A program made the translations under genes and the position numbers. Source: Limonium bicolor (Eukaryota > Streptophyta > Magnoliopsida > Caryophyllales > Plumbaginaceae). From it: DNA of 64,000 bases. Under the pieces are notes generated by a model. It was not told the origin of the DNA. It was given only the letters and a program-made list of their open reading frames with translations, and searched no databases. Below, piece after piece: positions 24,594 to 36,839 of the stretch. How positions within the stretch are numbered: the stretch's first letter is position 1; every line of letters starts with the position of its first letter. The stretch covers positions 139,616,982 through 139,680,981 of the forward strand of contig CM041781.1 of the NCBI GenBank assembly GCA_023374045.1, written 5' to 3'.

Positions 24594-25770
24594 AAATCTA
24601 CATGAAAAACTCATGTTTTCTTCATATCCCTTCATAGCCGATTTTTGCCCTATGTAACACTCTATTTTCTCTCTCTCTTTTGAGCATAATTTCAACCTTG
24701 CAATGGTGGTGGAATCACCTTCTTGAACCGAGGGCTAAAACCCCTCTTATAAGCTTAAAAAGATAAACCCTAGAAACTTTGTTTTAAACATTTCAATGAA
24801 CTAGCATTAATTTAAGGGTTAGTATGTTAATTGCACTTGTTTATGTGTGCTTTGGGTGATGGGAATGGAGTTTGGCCGATTTGTGCAAGAAAGAGAGAAG
24901 AAGAAGAATTGGAAATGAATGAAGGAAATATAAGCTCAAGGTAGGAGCTCCTTCTTAATGCTATATTTTAAAATGCATTAGATGTAATGGGAATGGGTAA
25001 ACAAATTAAAGAAAACCAAAATATTGTATTAGTATTGTAACTGTGGAAGTTTGAGAATTTGTGAGCTAAGTATTTAGATTGTAGGCCTTAGAGCCAAATA
25101 ATGGTGTATGTGTATTAGTATTGTTGCTTGATGAAGTATTGATGTATTGGTATTGATTTGAGTGCTGGTAGGACCCTTGTATGGGTGTGGCTAGATTAGG
25201 AATGAATTTGATGAGAAAGGATATGTGTGGATAAGTAAGAAATGTAGGTGAACTATGGCAAAATTTTAGTAGGAATTGTGCATTAAGAATGACTTGGTGA
25301 ATGGGAGAACCTAGGTGTGTATTGGGTTTAGTAGAGAAGATTTAGTAACCATGGAATGGTAGTTGTGGTATGAGGATATAAGAATGTAAAATCTGTAGCA
25401 GGAGGTATTGAAATGTGTTGGAGAAACAAGGAAGAATAAGTGTGTAGGATTTAGTAAAAAGAGTATTGTACTGAGTAAGACTTTAGGTTGAGTATAATGC
25501 TAATGAGGCCATGAAAGAGCTATAGGAGTAGTGGAAGAAGAAAGGGAGAATCTGTAACATTTGTTAAGGAAGGAAAAACTGTAACAGTGGAGAAAATTTG
25601 ACAGTGGAGTGCATTATGTAACAGATTTGTATAGAGATGGATTCGGCTAGTTTTGATTGCCTAATTAGGGTCAAAACACCCTAGATAATATGTAGGAAAA
25701 TTAGGGAAGAGATTGGTAGAAGTTTGGAGTTGAAATAAGTTCAAAAACATAATTATTTTTCATTACTGCA

Positions 25771-26030
25771 ACTAGTCCGGGTTTGTAAACAAGTACAGAA
25801 ACCCGGACCAGTCAAAAAACGTAGCTGATTGCATTTCAGGAGTGGTCCAGGTTTACAAACGAGGACCTAAACCCGGACCACCCCATTTTCACACCCGAGA
25901 GGATTTACAAACGTATGGTCCGGGGTTGTAAACCATGACCTAAACCCAGACCATTCACAAATCAGACCCGAGAGTTGTACAAGCATTGTGGTCCGGGTTT
26001 GTAAACCCGGACCGCAACCTAGACCACACT
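25771..26030 (+). repeat. Four-unit hairpin array (period about 72 bp) in LTR C
   Basis: Units start at 25771, 25842, 25916 and 25988. Each has arms of the GGTCCGGGTTT / AAACCCGGACC type around a 10-15 base loop. The 3' LTR copy (39878-40135) has even better arms, e.g. ACTGGTCCGGGTTT with its exact complement. Confidence 0.8.
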
Positions 26031-27285
26031 AAAACCTTCACAGAATGTGTTTTAAAGCTAATCTAAGGTAGGATAATGAAGGGTAATGATATTATAAGGT
26101 AATTAAGACCTGGTTAAGGATGTTTAAAGGTCATTAAGGCCATAAACAAGCTTAGAGAATAATTTTAAGAAAGTAACATAAGTAAATGTATTTAAGTAAC
26201 AATGAGTAGTAAGTATAAACTGGGAAAAATTAGGTAAAGTAATGAGTAAGGTTAATTATAGATAATTAACCACCCAACTCTATGTATATGCTAGGATTCA
26301 AATAGTTAACACCGAAGAGGAGTCGGTGAGTCCAAAGTCAACGGTGAATGGTATGATTTCTTCATGCTCTGTATCCTAGCCTGGTTACCCCGATTTGTGT
26401 GCTTAATTGATCACCTAAATAAGATAAATGCATGAATCGGACTATATTGCACTTACCTGTGCTTGATTTAGGTTGTTCTTGATATATATTGTCTTGAACA
26501 CTAGTTTGTATAATTCATGAAATATATGGATGAAGATGATGTGTATTTGTACCTTGTAGTGTACTTCTGCATTGTATTGTATTTTGTATGAATGTGTACA
26601 TTGAGCTATGTATTTGTGTATATTGCTTGGATGTGATTGACTTCTACTAATTCCTAACTACCTAACTCTTAACGTAAGTATTGAGTAAATTGGAATGAGT
26701 AGAAGTCCGATATAGTTTCGGCCACGCGTGAGGATGAGGAGACACAAGAGGTTGGATCCGATTCCTGGTTCGTAAGCTAGTCCGTGGCCCAAACCCTTTA
26801 AATGGGTAGCATCCTGGATTAGTGAACCAAGTAAATCTTGGTGGTGGGACAGAGCAGTCCCCGGGCCGGAGGTCCTGACGACTTGACTAGAGTAAGTAGT
26901 AAGTAAAGTAAGTATTGTATGAGTAATGGTCTTGGGTGGTGTAAGTCATTGACCCGGAGTAAAAGAATAATCTCCACCCGATTAACCCGAGTGGACAAAT
27001 GAAGCTAACCAGTACTGGGTATTGTGTATGTATTGAGTATGGAATGTGTATGTATTGTGTATGCGTATGACAGGAAAGGTAAGTAAGTATCAATTGGCTT
27101 GTATGGTTACCTTGTATGTGTTGAAGTGTATGTATGTATTCCTTGCGTAAAGTATTGTAGTATTGTGTTTGAGAGCATGAATGCATGTATGTATGAATAA
27201 AATGAATTGCATGTATACGACCAAGTGGTCGGCGTACCCTCGCTAGTACGCGGGGTATGCGGAAGTCATATGCAGCGAAAGCTGA

Positions 27286-27315
27286 GCCCCTAGGGGCAAC
27301 GTTTTTAGTGTGCAG
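27286..27315 (+). promoter_or_regulatory. Hairpin plus predicted 3' splice site, LTR C
   Basis: GCCCCTAGGGGC is followed by AACGTTTTTAGTGTGCAG/GT with AG at 27314-27315. The 3' LTR changed GCAGGT to GCAAGT, which moves the AG by one base. Confidence 0.5.
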
Positions 27316-27669
27316 GTACCCGAAGCGAACATGACCACCGTAAGAGACCGGCGACTACGCTTGAATAGTTAGGATGAGTTGTAGTTAGTAGAAAATCGAA
27401 AAAGGCTTGGAGCCTTGTATGTAGTGTGAGGAACGAGTAGATGTAGACCCTTAATGAGTACATAAGAACTTGAAAGAAGTATTGTATTTGTATTTGGAAC
27501 CTAGTAAACTCGGTTATGTATATTATATTGTATGGTATTGTAATGGAGTAAAGTGTTGAATGGAGCATTGTAGTATTTGATTGGTAAGTGGAGTATGTAT
27601 TGTAGATGTGTAGTACTCGGGATTCCGGTCCATCAGACCGATGTTGTATGTAGTAGTGGTAGCCTTGTG

Positions 27670-27685
27670 AGTCACGTGGGTGACT
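27670..27685 (+). other. Terminal helix of LTR C
   Basis: AGTCAC-GTGG-GTGACT, about 110 bases before the LTR end. The same position holds GACCAC/GTGGTT in D and AGCCA/TGGCT in G, so several pairs change together. A second stem, CGGTC-CATCA-GACCG, lies just upstream. Confidence 0.55.
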
Positions 27686-27796
27686 AACGGCATTGTATCA
27701 CCCACCGTGTGTATGTAAGTATCCACTGCATGTATCTGGATGTGTAAGGAGATTGGACGGTAATGACGGTATTAGCGGTAGGGGTGTTACAAAAAG

Positions 27797-27807
27797 TGGT
27801 ATCAGAG
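27797..27807 (+). other. Primer-binding site of element C
   Basis: TGGTATCAGAG, five bases after the 5' LTR, matching the 3' end of initiator tRNA-Met. Confidence 0.88.
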
Positions 27808-28763
27808 TGAAGTATCGCTCTGATGACGGGAAATACCGATTTTAGGAAATACCGAGTTAGGAATTAGAAGTTTAGAGCTAAGGGTTGAGTGTTAGCATTA
27901 GAGAGATGCTAGTTAGGAACTCCCGGTGAGTACCGGATACCTGCAATATCAGACTCGCCCTCCACAAACCCACTGTATAACTTGGAAAGAACGCTAGAGA
28001 GAAGGAAAGTCCTCTCATACTCGGGAAAACCCGATCTAGCCGTTGTGAAATCAATACATGACAAACAAGAACCGACACACAGTAGATTCCAAGAAAGTGA
28101 AGTCCCGGAGATGAATCCCGGTTGAACAACAATACCCACACTTAATAGCGGTTGAATGAGCACTCCAACCGTAAGGAGGCTATAACTTACAACATCATGG
28201 GGCGACATGCTTAGCAGTCGCGAAACCTGGCTAGTCAACCAGCAGGAGGAAAAAGGAGCACTAGGCTTCCAATGACGCGGAAGGAAGAACAATAATGAAA
28301 CCCGAGACACAAGTCTACGGGACAGTAATAGCTAAGTAATACCACCAACGGTATGCTAGCTGACTAAGGACATAGTCAGGAGTGGTTTACTCCGAAACTA
28401 CAACGCCAAAAGGTTACAATACCTGGCCGACATAGCTTACACAGCTACAAGGATACCCACGGGATATGAACCGATAGGACTACAAGAGTAGTTCCTAAAC
28501 AAGCTAAGGCTCAATAACCACGGCAAACAAGTGGAAACGAGCAACAAGGGAAAACACAAAACAAACAAAAAGGGAATCTCCAAGGATTGGAGAAGTATCC
28601 CGATCAACAACGGTCGCGTCAAGATCACTGAGAAGTTACTTAAAGGATCGAATATCCTAAACATAGATCAATAAGATCAAGGGAAGAGTCAACCAGACTA
28701 TCAAATACAAGTGGAAACCATACCATGACCGGTATAGGTTTACCCAAAAACCACCAGTACCAC

Positions 28764-28783
28764 GCACTTGCCACGGCAAGTGC
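28764..28783 (+). other. Conserved stem-loop about 1 kb after the C primer-binding site
   Basis: GCACTTGC, loop CACG, GCAAGTGC. It is 967 bases from the primer-binding site; its counterparts in A are 1053 and 1111 bases from theirs and have sense loop CACT. Confidence 0.7.
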
Positions 28784-31393
28784 AGTAAGAACAGGAATAT
28801 GTAAAGGAACTCTAACATACCAACGGTGCATAGTAATGTACCGTGACCGTAATGAAGCGACTTCAGGATTACACATCCTAAAAACTGGAAGAATGGAAAT
28901 CTTGGGAAGGCCTAATGGCCCGACCATTATACAAGGACATACCAGTCAGCAGGAAACTGTACTTGGTCAAGACCTCAAACATGGCTACACCATGAAGATC
29001 TTCTTTTACCACCGAACTGTATTTCAAACCCAATTTCTCTTTCAAAACCACAACCTTTCTTTTAATCCTTGAATTTTAAAACCAAACCAACAATTACGGT
29101 GAGTATCATAGGATGATACAAGAGGAGTTGACAATAGAATGCTTCACCTAGGCGTGTGACGAGCACTACGAGTGTACCCAAATACGGGATGTGGGACGAC
29201 CACACTCCGAAGGAGCTTGCGGGCCTGACAGATAGTCGGGTAAGTGGTAACGTATCAACAAGGTACCCCACATATGTATATATGTAGTGTGCGAAACACA
29301 GGAAGTAGTCAACTCCGTTCTACGGACCATGAGTAAGTTCAAGCAGAGTAGCTGGACACCTCAAACGATCAAGGAGAAGGAACTCAACTAAGTAATGAGT
29401 ACAAAGGAACTCAGAGAATCCATTGAGGATAAGGAATGAGAACTAGGAAGTGCAAAGAGCACAGACTGGTGGGAATAGACAATGGTTATGTCTCAAACAC
29501 TTCAAACAAATACATGACAGCTGGAAAGTATACCCAGCCTGAACACAGCAAGGCAAATGCCTAATGTGAACACAACAATGCTCAATGAACGGGACAGAGT
29601 TCCCAAGGGCAATCACAAGATTACCATGAAGTATAATCCATCATTGGAAAGGATCTTAAACCTAGTCTAAAACACTAGGGGGAGTTTAAACAGTCTACCC
29701 GAGAACGGGAGATGTTATAACCTAAAAAGGGATAACTCAAATTACAATACCACAAGGCGGTATAGTAGACACGACATATCATAAACACTAGCCGAATGTA
29801 ACGGCGTAACCAACAACACCCAAGAGCAATCCTTGAAGGGTGTATGAGTTAACAACAGATGAACAAAGCATCATGATAAAAGCTCGGAAGCTACAACGAA
29901 CACTCGGTTAGGACACCGAAGGGATCTCACTTAATAGGAAATACCTTAAATTACCCGAAGGCACTAATTAACACCAGATTGCCTAAAGGGTCTCCTATGA
30001 ACGGAAGCGGGATGTCACAACTTGCCATGGAGCCCAGCAATACCTCCAACCTATGGAGTATACAAGGAGTACAAACATGTATAAGCAGCTTGCAAAGAGC
30101 ATAGTCTACATCAATAAGGCTCAAAAGCCATGAAACAACTACGTTATGTAAACTTAAACGGTTGCAAAACCCACACCATTACTAACAAGACTTGCAAGAG
30201 ATATTGCTTCATACGACAAACAGATCGACAACTGAACAACACCAATTAAACTCAACATAACGAGTGACTTGGAGTAATGGCTGCCTCATTATCACTGTCA
30301 CTAGAGCATCAGTCTAGTATACAGTTGGCAAGCCTTTAATTACCCTTCATGCCTTCTGTAACAATGGTAACACAGAGGCATAGGAATCGTGATAATTCCA
30401 ACAATGGCCTTGTCCACACTTGGACACTACGGAACTTGAGGGAAGATATCTCTCGTTAACAGAAGACCACAAATGTGGTGAAGATGTGAACCCTTATATA
30501 AGGCTTCCGTCTACCATAACAACAAAGCTTATGCATGTAGATATTGCCAAGACATGATCGAATAAGAAAAAGAGATTTCGAACTCACTACGCCTACAAGA
30601 GGCTGTGGACTGTAGAAGCATATCGCTTAAGAGCATTGAAGCTCGAAGGAGTAAGTATACTCCATATGCACCCAAGCATGTGGTGAACCATTGGGTAAAT
30701 ACTAACATAGTAAACCTTGTCACGAGACCCATGAGTGGAGACAGACACCACAACCAGAACTTCGATCTATCTGTAATAGAGTACTCTTCAATTAGAGAAC
30801 AGGACAAGAAAAACCCTTGAAGTTTCTTGGGATGTTATGGTGATGTATATACAAAGTAAAACTACACAGCTAGAGCCTATAGCCAATGCTTAGCACTGGG
30901 AGACAGTAGTTGTCAAAAACAATCAAGGTGAATGCACATTGCACACCACGAATGACCAACGCTCCAGAGAACCTGTAATTCGATAAATTACTTCATCTAT
31001 TGTCAACCAATATACTTGGTAAATTGTATCATAAATGAGGAATAATGTGAGGTAAGCTAACCTACACATGAAACCTAAATTAAAATAAAACATCTCCACA
31101 TTGGGAAGATAGTAATATTACATTATGCCCCAACAACCGTCATACACATGAACTAGGAACCTCCTTGTGTATTTACACCATAAGGGAATGGTGCCAACGA
31201 CAATGGTAATGAGTAAAGATGAGCTACCATGGTAACAGAGACCGTAAGAACAATGTTGTATAATGAGTAAAAATGCGGTGCGCAACAAGCGACCGCTATG
31301 AGGAAGTAGTAGACAATGACACGGAGTATAGGTATGTGAAGACAAGCAAAAGTATTTATTCCTATACAATCACATGAGAGATTTACTGGCATG

Positions 31394-31460
31394 TGTTTAC
31401 GCCTCTGCACTCTATATGACTGAGTGTTTTGGTATTGCACTTGTGCAGCTAATGATCAAG
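31394..31460 (+). other. Conserved about 60-nt motif, element C copy
   Basis: It starts GTTTACGCCTCTGCACTC and ends GATCAAG, with stems CACTC/GAGTG and GCAC/GTGC. See 5281-5348 and 11957-12011. Confidence 0.65.
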
Positions 31461-32880
31461 TGGGATAGCTAGGAATGTAGGAAATGTAAACCGTAGTAAA
31501 CCCTTCTTTTCACCAATGAACATGGCATTAGCCAGTTAAGCGGGCTTAGCAACAAACAGGGCGGCCTAAGGCCAAAGAAGCACAAAGAGTGTAAAGCACA
31601 CTAACTATCACATGATGTGAATTCCATTGGAATAAAAGGCGAAAGAAGATGTAAGAAAGTCACTAGGACTGACGCATTTCTAAACTCGAATAGATTGCCA
31701 GAGAGCTAGTTATAAATCTAAACTCGTTGAGTTCATGCACGGTAAAAGAATGCCACATTTGTTTAATAACCTTATTCCCACAACAGAGGGATAAAAAGGT
31801 GATGTGTAGCATATTAAAGATAACATGAAGGGTGAGTAACCCAAGTTATCAGGGCCGCGCAGCAGAAGCTATTAATGTATCTAGTAAGTGTGAAAAAATG
31901 GCTATTAATGCCTTCAAGCCTGATAGGCTAGAACCGAATTAATTATGAGTTAAATAAACTCATATAAGAATTCTTGGTGCAAGGACTAAACCATTGGCAT
32001 GGTTAAGACCCTCTGACCAAAGCACAGTATATAATAGGTCGTAGTGAAGCTAAATGCTTCAGAGTGCCCGAATCGAATGAACCAATGTTCAATAATAACA
32101 TATGGTAGATTACGTGGGCGTAATCCCTTTTAAGGGGTGTAGAGCGAAAACCACATAATGTAAGTTTCATGAATAAAACACATAAACTACAATGTGCATA
32201 GCACAAATGAGAATTGAATTGATGATTGGTACTTATATTAAATAAACATAAGTATTCATTCATGTTGTAATTATGGTAATTAGGCACGAGAGATGCAAAT
32301 ACCGTAGGGCAAATACACCCATCTTGTAACCTAGTGTAAGAGTATTTGTAAAGAATTGAGAATGAGTAGTGGACGGAGCTCCACAAGTATTGTAGCCCGT
32401 AAGGTAATAGTGTGAAATGATTGTGAGTAGTAGACAAATGGAGCCCATGAGTAGCGTATTCGTAGGTAAATTGTTTGAACCAAATTGAGAACGATTGTAA
32501 CACCCCTACCGCTAATACCGTCATTACTGTACAAATACTTACCATCACAGCAGATGATACATACACAACGGTGGGTGTACAATGCCGCTAGTCACCCACG
32601 TAACTAACAAGGCCTGCTACATTACTACATACTATCGGTCTGATGACATGAATATACCTAGTACTCTACACAATACATTAATTTCCCTTGCATACTCAAC
32701 CATAACTCGATTACAACTCCAATACAATACTATACCGAGTCTACTACAATCCTTATATTACCGATACAGTTTGGACTTCCAAATTCGCATTACAATTCGA
32801 ATACAAATCCTATAATTAAACTACCCATGCTTACATAGCAGCCCCGTCCTACACTCTCGAACGACGGTCAGCTTCAATAC

Positions 32881-32911
32881 CTGTAAAAACAAAAACGGTG
32901 CCCCTAGGGGC
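32881..32911 (-). promoter_or_regulatory. Hairpin plus predicted 3' splice site, LTR C2
   Basis: On the minus strand GCCCCTAGGGGC (32900-32911) is followed by ACCGTTTTTGTTTTTACAG/GT; AG complement at 32881-32882. The hairpin core equals that of C. Confidence 0.5.
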
Positions 32912-33300
32912 TCAGCAAAATTGTTGTATATGAAATTCGCATATACCACGTGCTAACCGCGGTACGCCGACTACTTTGGCTCGGATATACATGGAGTTCA
33001 TTTTACATGCATACATACATACTCATGCTACAACAATATAATCAACAATACTTACATACATATAAAAGGTTCATTACCTACCAAGGAAGACAAGTTGTCC
33101 ATCAACCGTTCATTTAATTATTCGTTCGCAAAGTTTCCACCAAGCTTGATCTTACTTACTCGTTGTTTTACTCACATTGCGCTCACTACCTTACTCATTA
33201 TTTACTCATGCTCTACTCAGTACTCACTACTACTATTACTTACTCTTACTCAATACTCATCACTTGCTCTCGCATACTCAGTACCCATACTCTTCTCCTT

Positions 33301-33440
33301 ACTCATACTTACTCATTGCTCGATACTCATTACATACTCATACTTACTCATTACTCAATACTCATTACTTACTCATACTTACTCATTACTCAATACTCAT
33401 TACTTACTCATACTTGCACATTACTCAATACTCATTACTT
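33301..33440. repeat. 35-bp tandem repeat, four copies, in LTR C2
   Basis: Units start at 33301, 33336, 33371 and 33406, built from ACTCATACTT and ACTCATTACT motifs; the middle two are identical. Looser copies of the same words extend left to about 33165. Confidence 0.9.
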
Positions 33441-34570
33441 TTGGCCCCTAGGCGGAGTCATACACAAGACTCGCCACCGGGCCTACAAATACAAGGGCTA
33501 TACTCCTAGCTCCTCAAATATACAAATGTTCATTTTTACCGAATCACTCAAATTCCCAACACTCCTCTCTCAGAGTATCTTACAATCTCATGGATTAGCC
33601 TAGAAGTATCTGTCTCGATAACCTCCACTAGCTTAGGGAATTACCACCATCTAGTATTCTCAGATTTAAGGGTTTCCCCAACGTATCGAATACTCTCATG
33701 TTCGGGACATTACTTACATCAGTCGGGTCCTCTCATAGTGGGTCGACTAGTTGCTAAGGGGTTTGAAGATTCCTCATCATTCTTTACCACTCTCATGGTT
33801 CATGACTTGCACCAACCTTAATTCCTCTAATAGGGTTTATTTATATACTCCCACTACTTAGTGTTGCGGTTTTATCAGGTTCTCCTACCGTTATCGGGAG
33901 GTTACAAGTCCACGAGCACTCACATTCTAGGAGTTCATGGTTTGCGTTAACGTTCTTGGTTCGTAGTTTTAGGTGCGTTTCGACATTTCCGTTAATTCAC
34001 AACTGACTCTTACTACGAGTCATACACAACAAGACTCATCTAAGAGTCGATCTACGCACTAGTAAGCCACACAATCCATCAAGAAGGGTTAGCTAAAAAC
34101 ATATAGCACAACAATGAAAGGTAATAAAACTGTTTTCATGCTTTGATCTGGATTTGTCGGCATACAAGCACACAAATCAGAGTAACTCGGGGTAGCATAG
34201 GGGCATGAGAAAATCTACCTTACACCATGGTTTAACTTAACGGGTCGCCTCACATTGCTCGGTTCAGTACTTGATCCATGATAATGTTTCGAACATTATT
34301 ATTAATACTATGTCATACGATACACAAATATCACTACACCCGTACTTACCACCGTTGTCCGTTATTCTCTAGTTTTTCTCTTGTGTGCTTAACTTTTCTT
34401 ACCTTCATTATTCTTGCACTAATTCCTTACTTATACATATATATGTGTGTATATATATGTATATATATATATTAGATGTGTATGTATATATATATATATA
34501 TAGATATATATTTGTATATATTTATATTTATATTATTCTAATTTTTAAATTTTTTAAATATTTTTTATAA

Positions 34571-34673
34571 AGGCGACTGACCCACTCTAGGTAGGTCGCC
34601 TGGGGGTGGGTCGGCTGCAGAGAGCAACCAGGTTACAGGATTAGTCACGACCACCAAGTCTAGGGTAGGTCGT
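34571..34673 (-). repeat. Hairpin pair in LTR C2
   Basis: AGGCGAC/GTCGCCT (34571-34601) and ACGACC/GGTCGT (34647-34673) are 76 bp apart. Their arms have no resemblance to the GGTCCGGG arms of the closely related LTR C, although position and spacing are alike. Confidence 0.65.
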
Positions 34674-36839
34674 CGCCTGGGTAGGTCGGCTGCAGAACCC
34701 CTTTTAATTACTCCAAATTCAGCTCAATCTAACCCAATCTTTTCCTAATCATTTCCACAAGTTTCCTACATGTTTAAGTACCTTTAAACACCCCAAGTCA
34801 TACTCTAAACCTCCTCAATTCATTACTCAAATCCTTTACTCAGATCCTTGCTCAATTTCTAGAACTTCAATACTCATCTTTGCAGTTATGCACTCTAGTG
34901 CATTTCTAAACTTCTCTTGGCACCCTACCTCTTGTTCTCACCCATTTTGACCATTCCAAATCCTTTATAACCATTTGCCATTACTATACCCAAGTCCATA
35001 CTCCATTTTCAAGGTTATGCACACTAAACCTTTTTCCAAGAAATCAATTGCACTACACCCTCTTTGCTACAGATTTTTACACCCTTAATTCCCATCCTCT
35101 AACTTCCATCCCATGGTTGCTAAACATCTCTACTAACACCAATGCACACATTGGTTCTCCCATTCACCAAGTCATCCATTAATGCACAATTCCTACCAAA
35201 ATTTTGCCGTAGTTCACCTACTTTTCTTACTTATCCACACACATACTTCCTCATCAAATTCATTCCTAATCTAGCCACACCCTTACAAGGGTCCTACCAG
35301 CACTCAAAGCAATATCAATTTATCAAAAATTTCACAAACAACAATACTAATACACATACTCCAATTACTTGGCTCTAAGGCCCTTATTACACACACACTT
35401 TGCAAATCCTTCTTAATTCATTCACATACCTCCCCATTCAAGTTTTGGGTTCATCCATTTCTTTACCCATTCCCATAATCCAAATACATTAAATTAGTAG
35501 TTAAGGTAGATTTCCTTACCTTGAATACTCAAATCCTCTTTTAAATTCTCCTATTGTTTCTCATCTTCTCAAAATCGGTCAAGAGGGAATGGAGTTTCCA
35601 AACTCCATCCCAACATTCAAGAAACACAAAATACACTCAATTAATTATCTAAACCCTTAGGAAATCTTAATTCAATGAAAGGCCTCAAAGCATATAGTTA
35701 GGGTTTACCTTTTGAGCTTTTCAAGAGGGGTACTCACCCTTGAATCAAGAAGGGGGTTACCCCACCATTGGAGGGTTGAAAAAAATCTCCAAAACAAGAG
35801 AAAAACAAGGTAAGAGAGAGAGGCAAAATCGGCCATACTTAAGAAATGGAGAAAGGTGAGGTCTTTCATGGAGATTTTTACGTTGTTTGAAAGATGAGAC
35901 TCCAAGCTTCATAATGGTGTGCTTTTCTCTTCAAATGGGGAAAACCCATGGAGATGAAACTCAACCTTTTCGAATTTTGAAAAGAGGGAATGATAGAGGA
36001 GGATGAGGGGAGTTCAAATATGTAATTATTTTTGAGTTTGGAGCATGAATAGAGCTTGGGCATGAGGAGAAAGTGAGGAGACACCATGGGAGCTGCATGG
36101 AGGAGCTCAAAAACGTGGAGGATGAAGGAGAATCAGAATAAGAGGAAAGAGAGGGCTGCTCACGATGGGAAAAGAAGGAATGGGAGGGGAGAGAGTGCAA
36201 AAGGTGTTTTTATTACTTTTCTACTTTTTGTTTTTTGCCTACTTTTACTTATTTGTCTCTTAGCTAGTTAGTGTGTGTGAGAGGGCTGATTATCAGCTAA
36301 AAACCGGCCCCACATAATATACAAGCTAGAGCATCTTTTTTCTTTTACAGAAAATGCTCGTTAATTTACCCGGTTTTAGCACTATTCACTAACCGGGTCC
36401 GTTTTCCAGAATTTTCTTGTTTCTTTAATTTTAATGGCTCTTAAGCTTCCATTAATGTTTATTTATAGTTATTTGATGAACTATAATTTTTACGGGTTCA
36501 TTTGACCACTCAAAATCACGTTTTCGGGTTTTCTAGAAAAACATGCGCTAAAGCTTTATTAGCGTTTTAATTCATTATTTGGATCTGTTTTCTTCGGGAG
36601 TTGTTCCCATATATTATTTTGGTCTTATTAAGCCCTAGGAATCCATATAATACGCTAACCGAGGTCTCATACCTCCTATGGTTATTTAACGCTTATTTAG
36701 TGTTTTTCACTTTTTAAGCGTTTCTTTGTTTCTTTTGGATTTATTTCCCTTACCAAAATTACTTAGGCACTATTAGGCCCTTAAATACCATATTAAAATA
36801 ATTAAATCAACATATTTAAGTTCGGGGTATTTCAACGAT

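Larger units (their letters stand above)
23630..27791 (+). mobile_element. 5' LTR of element C
   Basis: It runs from TGAAATACTC to GGGGTGTTACA. Order along it: a 600-bp U3-like start; a CT-rich tract (about 24258-24355) typical of a plant transcribed leader; donor-like sites at 24588 and 24941; the hairpin array (25771-26030); a conserved module with hairpin and acceptor (27286-27315); a terminal helix (27670-27685). Confidence 0.9.
27808..32495 (+). other. Non-coding interior of element C, first part
   Basis: About 4.7 kb without any gag-pol motif in either strand. Frames are short and overlap on both strands, as expected by chance. The first 60 bases resemble the leader of coding element D (GAAATACCGA...TTAGGAA). 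The conserved hairpin at 28764 and the motif at 31394 are the only structured sites I can name. Continues at 36840-37722. Confidence 0.7.
32496..36834 (-). mobile_element. Nested solo LTR C2 (4.3 kb) inside element C
   Basis: It begins TGTAACACCCC and ends GGGGTATTTCA with perfect target duplication ACGAT at 32491-32495 and 36835-36839. Sequence is a diverged relative of the C LTR. No interior and no second LTR, so a solo LTR. It splits the C interior and lies in the opposite orientation. Confidence 0.9.

Noticed and set aside
33095..33603. Three overlapping frames of 110-146 codons in LTR C2
   Set aside because: All three plus-strand frames are open over the ACTCAT repeat, which contains few stops; no protein signal.
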